From: Paracoccus tibetensis
Lineage (GTDB): Bacteria; Pseudomonadota; Alphaproteobacteria; Rhodobacterales; Rhodobacteraceae
Reading direction: 5' to 3'
Assembly: GCF_900102505.1 (NCBI RefSeq)
Contig: NZ_FMVT01000017.1
Span: forward strand, 1 to 49,650
DNA length: 49,650 bases
Of this stretch, positions 43,035 to 49,650 are shown one piece after another; positions within the stretch are counted from its first letter, which is position 1, and the number at the start of each line of letters is the position of its first letter. A program made the position numbers and the translations under genes. The notes beneath the pieces are model-generated. The model had not been told where the DNA came from. It did no database searches and worked only from the letters and a program-made list of their open reading frames with translations.

Positions 43035-44626
43035 TGGAAGGCTGGTTCATCGGCGTCGATGTCGGCACCGGATCGGCACGGGCCGGGGTCTTCGACGGGC
43101 GCGGCACCCTCCACGCCAGCGCCAAGCGCGAGATCGCGATGCACCGCCCCTCGGGCGAGATCGCCGAACAGTCCAGCGCACAGATCTGGGAGGCCGTTTG
43201 CGACGCGGTGGCCGAGGCGGTGGGTGCCTCAGAAATCGATCCGGGCGCCGTCCGAGGCCTCGGGTTCGACGCGACCTGCTCGCTGGTGGTCGCGGGCGAT
43301 CTGCCCGGCGGGGTGGGCGACGAAGCCCACCCCGAGCGCGACATCATCGTCTGGATGGACCATCGTGCCAAGGATCAGGCCGCGCGGATCAACGCGGGCG
43401 ATCACGGTGTGCTGGCCTATGTCGGCGGCCGCATCTCGCCCGAGATGGAGACGCCGAAGCTGCTGTGGCTCAAGGAGAACCGTCCCCAAGTCTATGCTGC
43501 CGCCAGCCACTTTTTCGACCTGACCGACTTCCTCACCTGGAAGGCAACTGGCAGCGAAGCCCGCTCGATCTGCACGGTCACCTGCAAATGGACCTATCTG
43601 GCCCACGAGCAGCGGTGGGACGACGCCTACTTCCGCTCCGTGGGTCTTGGAGATCTGGCGGCGGCGGAATTCGCGCGCATCGGAACCCGGATCGTCGAGC
43701 CGGGAACACGCCTTGGCGACGGGCTTCTGCCCGAGGCCGCGCGGGCGATGGGGCTGCGGGCCGGCACCCCGGTTGCGGCGGGCTTGATAGATGCGCATGC
43801 CGGCGGGGTCGGCACGGTCGCGGCGGCGGGTGATCCGGTTGATGCGGTGGGCTATGTCTTCGGCACCTCGTCCTGCACGATGACCACCACCGCGAAGCCG
43901 GCCTTCGTGCCGGGGGTGTGGGGACCCTACTACTCGGCCATGGTGCCCGGCATGTGGCTGAACGAGGGCGGGCAGTCTGTCGCGGGCGCGGCCATCGACC
44001 ACCTCATCTCCCTGCATCCCGCACATGACGCGGCAGAGGCAGAGGCGCGGGCAGCAAGGATGTCGCTGCCCGAATGGCTGGCCGAACGCGCAAGGGATGC
44101 CGCTGCAGCCGCCGTCAGGGCTGCCCATCTGCATGTCGTTCCCGAGTTCCTGGGCAACCGCGCGCCCTTCGCCGATCCTCAGGCCCGCGCGGTCATCATG
44201 GGCCAGGGGATCGAGACTGACCTCGACTCGCTCGTCGTGCTCTATGTCGCGGGGCTTTGCGGCCTCGGCTACGGGCTGCGCCAGATCGTTGAGACGCAGA
44301 CCGCCCACGGCGCGCCCGTCCGCCGCATCGCCATCAGCGGCGGCGCAGGCCGCCATCCGCTGATCCGCCAGCTTCTGGCGGATGCGACCGGCCTGCCGGT
44401 CGATGCGGCCGAATGCGACGAGCCGGTGCTTCTGGGCGCAGCCATGCTGGGCGCGGTGGCGGCCGACGCCTACCCGGACCTGCGAAGCACCATGACCGCC
44501 ATGTCGCGCGTCGCGCAGACCTTCGAGCCTGCGACCGGAGAGCTGCGTGCCCTGCACGACGCACGATACCGCGCCTTCGTCACGCTGCAGGACACCGCGC
44601 GGCAGATCCGCGCCCAGATGCCCTGA
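43034..44626 (+). CDS. FGGY-family pentulokinase (ribulokinase-like)
   Basis: 530 residues. FIGVDVGTGSARAGVFD is the phosphate-1 motif. GLGFDATCSLVV, VWMDHRAKDQAARIN and AGLIDAHAGGVGTV (catalytic Asp) follow. GNRAPFADPQARAVIMG and AISGGAGRHPLIRQLLAD complete the FGGY signature. The set resembles D-ribulokinase/YdgK-type kinases converting D-ribulose (or another pentulose) to its 5-phosphate. With the ribitol-dehydrogenase-like SDR downstream, ribitol to ribulose-5-phosphate is the most likely flow; xylulose is an alternative. Confidence 0.87.
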   Translation: MEGWFIGVDVGTGSARAGVFDGRGTLHASAKREIAMHRPSGEIAEQSSAQIWEAVCDAVAEAVGASEIDPGAVRGLGFDATCSLVVAGDLPGGVGDEAHPERDIIVWMDHRAKDQAARINAGDHGVLAYVGGRISPEMETPKLLWLKENRPQVYAAASHFFDLTDFLTWKATGSEARSICTVTCKWTYLAHEQRWDDAYFRSVGLGDLAAAEFARIGTRIVEPGTRLGDGLLPEAARAMGLRAGTPVAAGLIDAHAGGVGTVAAAGDPVDAVGYVFGTSSCTMTTTAKPAFVPGVWGPYYSAMVPGMWLNEGGQSVAGAAIDHLISLHPAHDAAEAEARAARMSLPEWLAERARDAAAAAVRAAHLHVVPEFLGNRAPFADPQARAVIMGQGIETDLDSLVVLYVAGLCGLGYGLRQIVETQTAHGAPVRRIAISGGAGRHPLIRQLLADATGLPVDAAECDEPVLLGAAMLGAVAADAYPDLRSTMTAMSRVAQTFEPATGELRALHDARYRAFVTLQDTARQIRAQMP

Positions 44627-44644
44627 ACCACACAAGAGGATCGC

Positions 44645-45364
44645 ATGCAGTTTACCGGAAAATCCGTCATCATCACAGGCGCGGGCAAGGGCATTGGCCG
44701 TGCCACCGCGCAATTGATGGCGTCCCGCGGCGCTGATGTCGTCGCCATCAGCCGCACCAAGACAGACCTCGACAGCCTGGGCGAGCGCTGCCGTGGCATT
44801 GTTGCGGACCTCTCCGATCCCGCCGAGGCACGCCACGCCATGGCCGAGGCAGGCACCGCGGACCTTCTCGTCAACTGCGCCGGCACCAACGTGCTGGAAA
44901 GCCTCACCGACATGACCGACGCTGGCTACGACACCGTCATGAACATCAACCTGCGGACGGCGCTGATCTGCGCGCAGGCCTTCGCCCGCACCCGCATCGC
45001 GGCCGGAGGTGGTGGAGCCATCGTCAACGTCACCAGCATCGCGGGCCATCGTGGCTTTGACCAGCACGTCGTCTATGCGGCCTCAAAGGCCGGGTTGGAG
45101 GGTGCCACGCGTGTCATGGCGCGCGAGCTGGGTCCCCACGGCATCCGTGTGGTGGCACTTGCCCCCACCGTCACGCTGACCGAACTTGCCGCCGCTGCCT
45201 GGAGCGATCCCGCCAAGAAGGACCCGATGATGGCCCGCCACCCGATGGGCAAGTTCGCCGAGGCTGAAGACGTCGCCCGGAGCATCGGCCTGCTGCTGTC
45301 GGATGACGCGGCCTTAATCACCGGGGCCGTGCTGCCGCTGGATGGCGGCTTCTTGGCCGTCTGA
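44645..45364 (+). CDS. SDR oxidoreductase, L-xylulose/carbonyl reductase-like
   Basis: 239 residues. TGAGKGIGRATAQLMASRGA is the cofactor loop, and the AISRTK that follows beta-2 suggests NADPH. NCAGTNVLESL, NVTSIAGHRG and YAASKAGLEGATRVMARELG (Tyr-x3-Lys) give the active site. Sequence style resembles DCXR-type L-xylulose reductases, which interconvert L-xylulose and xylitol, linking the upstream xylitol-type dehydrogenase to this operon. AGAGGA precedes ATG 44645. Confidence 0.82.
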   Translation: MQFTGKSVIITGAGKGIGRATAQLMASRGADVVAISRTKTDLDSLGERCRGIVADLSDPAEARHAMAEAGTADLLVNCAGTNVLESLTDMTDAGYDTVMNINLRTALICAQAFARTRIAAGGGGAIVNVTSIAGHRGFDQHVVYAASKAGLEGATRVMARELGPHGIRVVALAPTVTLTELAAAAWSDPAKKDPMMARHPMGKFAEAEDVARSIGLLLSDDAALITGAVLPLDGGFLAV

Positions 45365-45391
45365 AGCTATATGCATTTCAAGGAGAAGAAC

Positions 45392-46120
45392 ATGTCCGTA
45401 ACCCTCAGCGGCAAGACTGCCGCGATCACAGGGGCCGCCTCGGGTATCGGCCTTGCCGCAACGCGAGCGCTGCTCTCAGCCGGCGCGCGCGTCGTCATGA
45501 TCGACCGCAACGCCGACGCGCTGGAGCAGCTGGGGCTGGAACTGAGCGGCGACACCGTCTCGCAGGTCACCGACCTGCTCGATCCTGCGAGCTGCGATGC
45601 CATGGTGCCTGAGGTCCTCGAAAAGGTCGGCGAGGTGCACATCATGCTCTGCAACGCGGGCAGCTATATCGGCGGCGATCTTGTGGACACGAACCCCGCG
45701 GCCATCGACCGGATGCTGAACCTCAACGTCAACGCGGTGATCAAGAACGTCCACGCCATCGCGCCGCATATGACTGCCCGCGGGTCGGGCGACATTATCG
45801 TCACCTGCTCCATCGCCGGACACGCGCCGATCCATGTCGAGCCGGTCTATTCCGCCTCGAAATGGGCGGTGACCTGCTTCGTGCAGACGATGCGACGCCA
45901 GTTGATGGGCCATGGCGTGCGCGTGGCGCAGGTTTCGCCCGGCCCCGTCGTCTCCGCGCTGCTGTCGGACTGGGAGCCGGAGCGGCTGCAGCACATGAAG
46001 GACACCGGCGCGCTCATGGAGCCCGAGGAGGTCTCCGACGCGATTATCTACATGCTGACGCGCCCCCGGAACGTCACCATCCGCGATATGATCGTCCTGC
46101 CGAGCAACTTCGATATCTAG
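45392..46120 (+). CDS. Ribitol 2-dehydrogenase-like SDR
   Basis: 242 residues. TGAASGIGLAATRALLSAGARVVMIDRN gives an NAD-type Asp after beta-2. CNAGSYIGGDLVD, TCSIAGHAPIHVEPVYSASKWAVTCF (Ser, Tyr-x3-Lys) and the C-terminal RNVTIRDMIVLPSNFDI match ribitol dehydrogenases (RbtD). It oxidises ribitol to D-ribulose for the kinase upstream. ATG 45392 follows AAGGAGAAG; the ATG at 45371 precedes that site. It is the last gene of the operon. Confidence 0.83.
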   Translation: MSVTLSGKTAAITGAASGIGLAATRALLSAGARVVMIDRNADALEQLGLELSGDTVSQVTDLLDPASCDAMVPEVLEKVGEVHIMLCNAGSYIGGDLVDTNPAAIDRMLNLNVNAVIKNVHAIAPHMTARGSGDIIVTCSIAGHAPIHVEPVYSASKWAVTCFVQTMRRQLMGHGVRVAQVSPGPVVSALLSDWEPERLQHMKDTGALMEPEEVSDAIIYMLTRPRNVTIRDMIVLPSNFDI

Positions 46121-46526
46121 CGTCAAGGTCAATGCGACGAGCGGTTGGCCGCAGCCGGCTCAGTGAACGAGGGCTGGTTATCGGCTCAGTTGTTGCGTGA
46201 CGATGCTGGATGGGCAGGTGGTCGGTCAGGCTCTCCTCCCCCGGGCATGAAGTGGCAGATAGTGGGAGCAACCGATTTAGTGTTCCTGCTCTGCAGCTTC
46301 ACGAGAGGCTCGACAAGGAGTGCCTGACCAAAATTCCGCGGCGGCCGGTGGACGTAGCGCGGTGCGCCTATTGTGTCGGCTTGCGTCGATTTACACCAAA
46401 GGCGGCGCTCGAAATTAATTGAGCGACCGGCCCATTGCGGACGGTCGGCCCGGTGAGGAGCTGCCGTGCAGCTTCTCTAAACCGGCCGCTCATTGCATCC
46501 GCAGCATGCTCGGCCGGAACAGTGCC
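46121..46526. repeat. Intergenic region; right part is the duplicated mgtC flank
   Basis: No gene. From about 46432 it matches 21238-21332, including the REP-like motif at 46466-46490. I see no clear rho-independent terminator for the pentitol operon. Confidence 0.55.
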
Positions 46527-47180
46527 TCAGCGGTCGTCACTTTGTCCGGCGGGTGGTGGATCCGCTTCGAAAGTTTTCGGCATGATGACGGGTATCACGC
46601 CGAGGATGATCAGAACGATGCCTGCAGATAAAATCGCAGTTGCCTCAAGCCCCAAGCCGGCGATGACGCCAATGGCGGCGGTCGCCCAGATGCTCGCGGC
46701 TGTCGTCAGGCCCTCGACTTCGCGCTGCTTCGCACGAACCATGATGGCTCCGGCACCCAGGAAGCCGATGCCCTGCACAACGCCCTGCAGAACACGCGAC
46801 ATGTCCTCAATGGGCATGCCGCTTTGCAGTGGGCCAATGACGAACAGTGCTGCGCCCACAGCAACCAACATATGGGTTCGGATGCCGGCGCTTCGCTTCT
46901 TTCGTTCGCGCTCGTAGCCGAGGATGCCACCGAGCAACGCGGCGATCATCAACCGCACTGTGATGCGGGTGATGGTCGACAGGTCCGGGAGATCGGAGAA
47001 CTCGCTCCCAATGGTCAACCAGATCTCTTCATTCACGGTAGCTTCCTCGTGCTGATCGTCATGACTGATGATAAGACCTGGTTTTGCGCAAGTGCGCTGC
47101 TGGCGAGTGGGCTCGATCGGCATCATCTTAGTCAGCGCACCGCGCGAACTAAGGCCCGCAGAGGGAGCCGACCGGACACG
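46432..47180. repeat. Duplicated block carrying mgtC, copy 2
   Basis: Direct repeat partner of 21238-21995. Upstream homology includes GCGCAAGTGC and GCGCGAACTA about 60-110 bp before the gene and fades near 47180. Confidence 0.72.
46527..47036 (-). CDS. MgtC/SapB-family membrane protein, copy 2
   Basis: 169 residues, differing from the 21333-21842 protein at about a dozen positions, mostly at the two ends (NEEIWLTIGSEFSDLP, MPKTFEADPPPAGQSDDR). The four-helix core is unchanged except conservative swaps, so both copies have probably been under selection. GTG 47036 with GAGGAAG upstream is the equivalent start; the longer frame to 47126 is not supported. Confidence 0.85.
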   Translation of the reverse strand: MNEEIWLTIGSEFSDLPDLSTITRITVRLMIAALLGGILGYERERKKRSAGIRTHMLVAVGAALFVIGPLQSGMPIEDMSRVLQGVVQGIGFLGAGAIMVRAKQREVEGLTTAASIWATAAIGVIAGLGLEATAILSAGIVLIILGVIPVIMPKTFEADPPPAGQSDDR

Positions 47181-47341
47181 GAAACTCGACTCCGCTCGTC
47201 GTCGGTCTTCGAGGCACGTAGCGCAACGTCTCGAGACCAGATGTTCGCGCAGGGCGCAGCTAGATGAGCGAAGTCGTGATCTGCAGCCCGGGCATCACCG
47301 GTTGGATGGTCCCATTAAGATCGGCGGCAGTATGACCGGAG
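47037..47341. other. Intergenic stretch, mgtC upstream homology then nothing recognised
   Basis: After the duplicated part ends near 47180 no gene or clear structure is seen up to the deaminase stop. Confidence 0.45.
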
Positions 47342-47824
47342 CTAGCCGAGAACTTTGTGTGATCGGACGTGGAGCGCACGGACCTGCGATGCAAACTCTT
47401 GGAAGGGACCTTGAACGGTCGTATCGCGGATTACGTCGCTGATTGGTAGCGGCCGGACCCGGAACGCGGGAACACCCAGTTCGGCAAGCCATTCCGTCAT
47501 TTGGGCTGCCGAACTGGCATAGACAATCCGACCAAGTCCGACCCAGCCATGGGCGGCGGCGCACATGGGGCAGTGTTCGCTCGATGTGTAAACCGTTGCT
47601 GTGGCCCGTTCTTGGACGTCCATGTTGTTCGCGGCCCATCGGGCGATGGCGAACTCCGGGTGCTGCGTGTGGTCGCCTCCCCCGATGCGGTTGTGATCCT
47701 CGAACAGAACGTCACCGTCGGAAGAGACGAGCACCGAGCCAAATGGCTCGTTCCCGCTCTCCAGCGCCTGAGCCGCAAGATCGACGCAGCGCTGAAGATG
47801 CTGCCGATCGGCATCGTCGATCAT
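47342..47824 (-). CDS. Nucleoside/cytidine-deaminase-like protein (CMP/dCMP family)
   Basis: 160 residues. NEPFGSVLVSSDGDVLFEDHNR, THPEFAIARWAANN (zinc His and catalytic Glu, here HPE rather than HAE) and SSEHCPMCAAAHGW (PCxxC-type zinc cysteines) define the deaminase fold. It is likely a guanine/cytosine/nucleoside deaminase; the substrate is unclear. AGGAAGG precedes ATG 47824. Confidence 0.86.
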   Translation of the reverse strand: MIDDADRQHLQRCVDLAAQALESGNEPFGSVLVSSDGDVLFEDHNRIGGGDHTQHPEFAIARWAANNMDVQERATATVYTSSEHCPMCAAAHGWVGLGRIVYASSAAQMTEWLAELGVPAFRVRPLPISDVIRDTTVQGPFQEFASQVRALHVRSHKVLG

Positions 47825-47939
47825 GACGCTTCCTTCCTGCTCGATGTCCCGAACCGTCCTGCGAGAGAGGTGGTTTTGCAAAGGGCAACTGATGCACAGA
47901 AGACCAGGCGGCGTGTCGAAGAAGGATGCCCGTTGACCA

Positions 47940-49169
47940 TCAGTCCAGCGCAGCCGCGATGGCGTCGAACACAACCAGGGGGTCGACGGGCTCTCGACCC
48001 ACGGGCTTGGGTTGCGCCATGTGCGTCGCGATCACGACGTTCCGAGTCGGGTTGATGTAGATGTTCTGCCCCTGGATGCCGATGGCGGCGAATGCACCGT
48101 CGGCGATGGACGGCTCGGTCCAGCCTGGCCACCACATGTAGCCATACTCGATGGTATCGCCGCTCTTCAGCTCCTGCGGCTGTCCGGCAGTTTCCGTCCA
48201 TCCTTCTGGCAGGATGGTGCTGCCGTCGATCACCCCGCCTTCCAGGAAGAACTGCCCGAAGCGGGCAAAATCGCGCAGGTTTGCCGAGAGGCCGCTGCCG
48301 CCGATCTCAACCCCGTCGGGACTGTCCAGCCACCAGTTGGCGTCGGCCTCCATCCCGTAGGGCTGCCAGATCTTTTCTGCCAGATAGTCCGCCAGCGGCA
48401 TGCCCACCGCGCCATGGACGACCTCGCCGAGAACCTGCGTCTCTCCGGTAGAATAGGTGTGGTGCGTGCCAGGCTCATGCGCGCGGGGCAGGGCGGCCAT
48501 CACCTCCATCGCGGCGCCCGGACGCTGCTCGATCTGCGCGCGGAGCAGGTCGCGGCGGTCCGATGCGGGGTCGGTGTAGGTCTCGTTCCACTCGACGCCC
48601 GATGCCATCAGCAGTATGTCGCGGATGCTGACCCCGTCATAGGCGCTGCCGGCCAGTGCGGGGACGTAGTCCACCACCATGTCGTCCAGTCCGTCGATAT
48701 GGCCATCGACGATCGCGGCGCCGACCAGCGTCGAGGTGATGGACTTGGCCACCGACATCGACATCCAACGGGTGTCGGGCGTGTTGCCGCGCTGATAGGT
48801 CTCGTAGACGACCTCGCCATCCTTGAGGACGACCATTCCGGTGACATTGTCCAGCGACAGGAAGTCGTAGAGGTCGTAGGTCGCCCCATCGACCTGATAG
48901 CTGACCATGTCCGGCAGGTCGACAAGGGCCTCAGGCAGTTCGCGGGGGCTGTTGCTAGCCGGGATGGTTCTGGTCGGGAAGAGACGGTCGATGTTGCGGA
49001 AGGTGCTGACTGCCAGATCCGGCGTCAGGTGGCCGTTATAGACGTCGTCGATGGTGCCGATGGGTTCCTCCGCATGCGGGTAATCTTGCGCTTGCAGGGC
49101 ACCCGGGACCAGCCAGAGACTGCCGAGGGTCAGCAGGATACGCGTCCGAGACAGCGGGCCGTGATTCAT
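47940..49169 (-). CDS. Exported serine hydrolase, beta-lactamase class C fold
   Basis: 409 residues with an N-terminal signal peptide (ILLTLGSLWLVPGALQAQD). MSMSVAKSITSTLVG carries the SxxK nucleophile, and HHTYSTGETQVLGEVV the Tyr motif. The third motif is degenerate (IGIQGQNIYINP). Such proteins are esterases, D-aminopeptidases or 6-aminohexanoate-dimer-hydrolase-like enzymes more often than true beta-lactamases; ANWWLDSPDGVEIGGSGLSANLRDFARFGQ resembles the latter group. ATG 49169 with GGAGG before it is preferred to 49181. Confidence 0.87.
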   Translation of the reverse strand: MNHGPLSRTRILLTLGSLWLVPGALQAQDYPHAEEPIGTIDDVYNGHLTPDLAVSTFRNIDRLFPTRTIPASNSPRELPEALVDLPDMVSYQVDGATYDLYDFLSLDNVTGMVVLKDGEVVYETYQRGNTPDTRWMSMSVAKSITSTLVGAAIVDGHIDGLDDMVVDYVPALAGSAYDGVSIRDILLMASGVEWNETYTDPASDRRDLLRAQIEQRPGAAMEVMAALPRAHEPGTHHTYSTGETQVLGEVVHGAVGMPLADYLAEKIWQPYGMEADANWWLDSPDGVEIGGSGLSANLRDFARFGQFFLEGGVIDGSTILPEGWTETAGQPQELKSGDTIEYGYMWWPGWTEPSIADGAFAAIGIQGQNIYINPTRNVVIATHMAQPKPVGREPVDPLVVFDAIAAALD

Positions 49170-49397
49170 ACCATCCTCCATCCGTTAAAGCCATGAAACG
49201 GTAGTTCAGGACGGCGTGCAAGTGGGGCCCTCTCGGAGGCACGCCATGGCTGCGCGTTGCTGACGTGGTTCATCGACATTGCCGCGTCACCCGCGATCTT
49301 GCGATAGCCCCCCTGTCGGATCATCCGAATCCGAGGCGGGGCCGGTGGGCAGAAGGACACACCATGTCCATGGACTTGCTTCCTACGCTTTGGCCTG
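49170..49397. other. Intergenic stretch before IS3-family element
   Basis: No gene supported; it probably contains the promoter of the leftward hydrolase gene. Confidence 0.45.
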
Positions 49398-49650
49398 TGG
49401 CCTGCCCCGATGAGGTGGTCCATCTCTTGTCTTAGTGCATGACAGATCCTGGCGCTATGGTTGAGGTGGCCGGCGAAGCGGCTCCGGATGGCGGAGCCGG
49501 CCATTGCATGGCCTCTGGAGCCGGAGGCCGATATCCCAAGGATGAATGTGGGCGCTTTGTGTTGTAGTGTTTGCGCCAGCCCTCGATGACGATCTTTGCC
49601 TCGGCAAGGCTGTAGAAGATCTCGCCGTTCAGGAGCTCGTCTCTTAGCTT
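49398..49650 (-). mobile_element. Left end of a second IS3-family element
   Basis: TGGCCTGCCCCGATGAGG starting at 49398 resembles the terminal repeat of IS3-group elements (compare TGACCTGCCCCCC at 11379), with the 3' end of orfB beginning 34 bp inside. The element continues beyond the window. Confidence 0.65.
49432..49650 (-). CDS. IS3-family transposase OrfB, C-terminal part (window edge)
   Basis: 73 codons are visible: LRDELLNGEIFYSLAEAK, then VIEGWRKHYNTKRPHSSLGY and RPPAPEAMQWPAPP, the invariant end of the rve core in IS3-family OrfB. The stop is TAA at 49434-49432. The tail differs in type from the truncated IS3 element at 10501-11379, so it appears to be another element. Confidence 0.88.
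   Translation of the reverse strand, partial: KLRDELLNGEIFYSLAEAKIVIEGWRKHYNTKRPHSSLGYRPPAPEAMQWPAPPSGAASPATSTIAPGSVMH

Noticed and set aside
42440..44626. 728-codon frame including the kinase
   Set aside because: The extension is an out-of-frame reading of the permease; FGGY homology starts at ATG 43034.
43229..45067. 612-codon minus-strand frame
   Set aside because: His/Gly/Arg-rich antisense shadow of the kinase and SDR genes, typical of high-GC DNA.
1..49650. Composite transposon bounded by the two window-edge ISs
   Set aside because: The left edge is IS481-type and the right edge IS3-type; different families cannot form a composite transposon.
1..49650. CRISPR arrays, tRNA or rRNA genes
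   Set aside because: No regularly spaced direct repeats, cloverleaf or conserved rRNA segments recognised on reading.

Overview
The window is GC-rich DNA that looks alphaproteobacterial, most likely Rhodobacterales and Paracoccus-like. The clues are a GTTC-N7-GTTC LexA box in front of umuD, codon usage, IS types and the catabolic gene families. This is inference from style, with no marker gene. At least five insertion-sequence copies or remnants and several gene remnants, with no housekeeping genes, suggest a plasmid, chromid or genomic island.

Left third (1-19,300), accessory and defence DNA. An SOS-regulated umuDC pair is cut at the 3' end of umuC by an IS481-family element entering at the window edge. 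Two small overlapping genes and a serine recombinase with res-like repeats follow. Next come a type III restriction-modification pair (mod-res, minus strand) and a two-gene operon of an HNH-type protein and an unrecognised protein. A nest of an IS5/IS427 element and a truncated IS3 element follows, and the IS3 element also cuts an argP-like LysR gene. Two stress proteins (DUF2382/YsnF type), a LuxR-type solo, a single-domain response regulator, a decayed GAF histidine kinase and an intact GAF-HisKA_2 kinase come next. An IS903-like IS5 element then truncates a CPA1 Na+/H+ antiporter.

Middle (19,300-30,600). A membrane protein resembling the Pycsar-effector (PycTM/DUF5706) fold runs into a DUF3616 domain across a frame break at a C run. 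An MgtC-family gene (copy 1) and a set of small efflux or detoxification modules with their regulators follow: TetR-MFS, TetR/RidA, GST and Rrf2/MFS-methyltransferase. Several have clear palindromic operators. An AraC regulator and an SDR gene have been fused by a deletion.

Right part (30,960-46,120), catabolic islands. First, a GntR-controlled operon of a polar amino-acid-type ABC transporter, a class V aminotransferase and a dihydropyrimidinase/hydantoinase. Second, a pentitol cluster: xylitol-type dehydrogenase, AraC regulator, sugar ABC transporter, FGGY kinase and two SDRs, one ribitol-dehydrogenase-like. The pentitol genes would import a pentitol or pentose, oxidise it to a pentulose and phosphorylate it for the pentose phosphate pathway.

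Right end (46,120-49,650). A second MgtC gene in a block of about 750 bp duplicated from copy 1 in direct orientation, a CMP/dCMP-type deaminase, an exported serine hydrolase of the beta-lactamase class C fold, and the end of another IS3-family element. I saw no rRNA, tRNA or CRISPR array.
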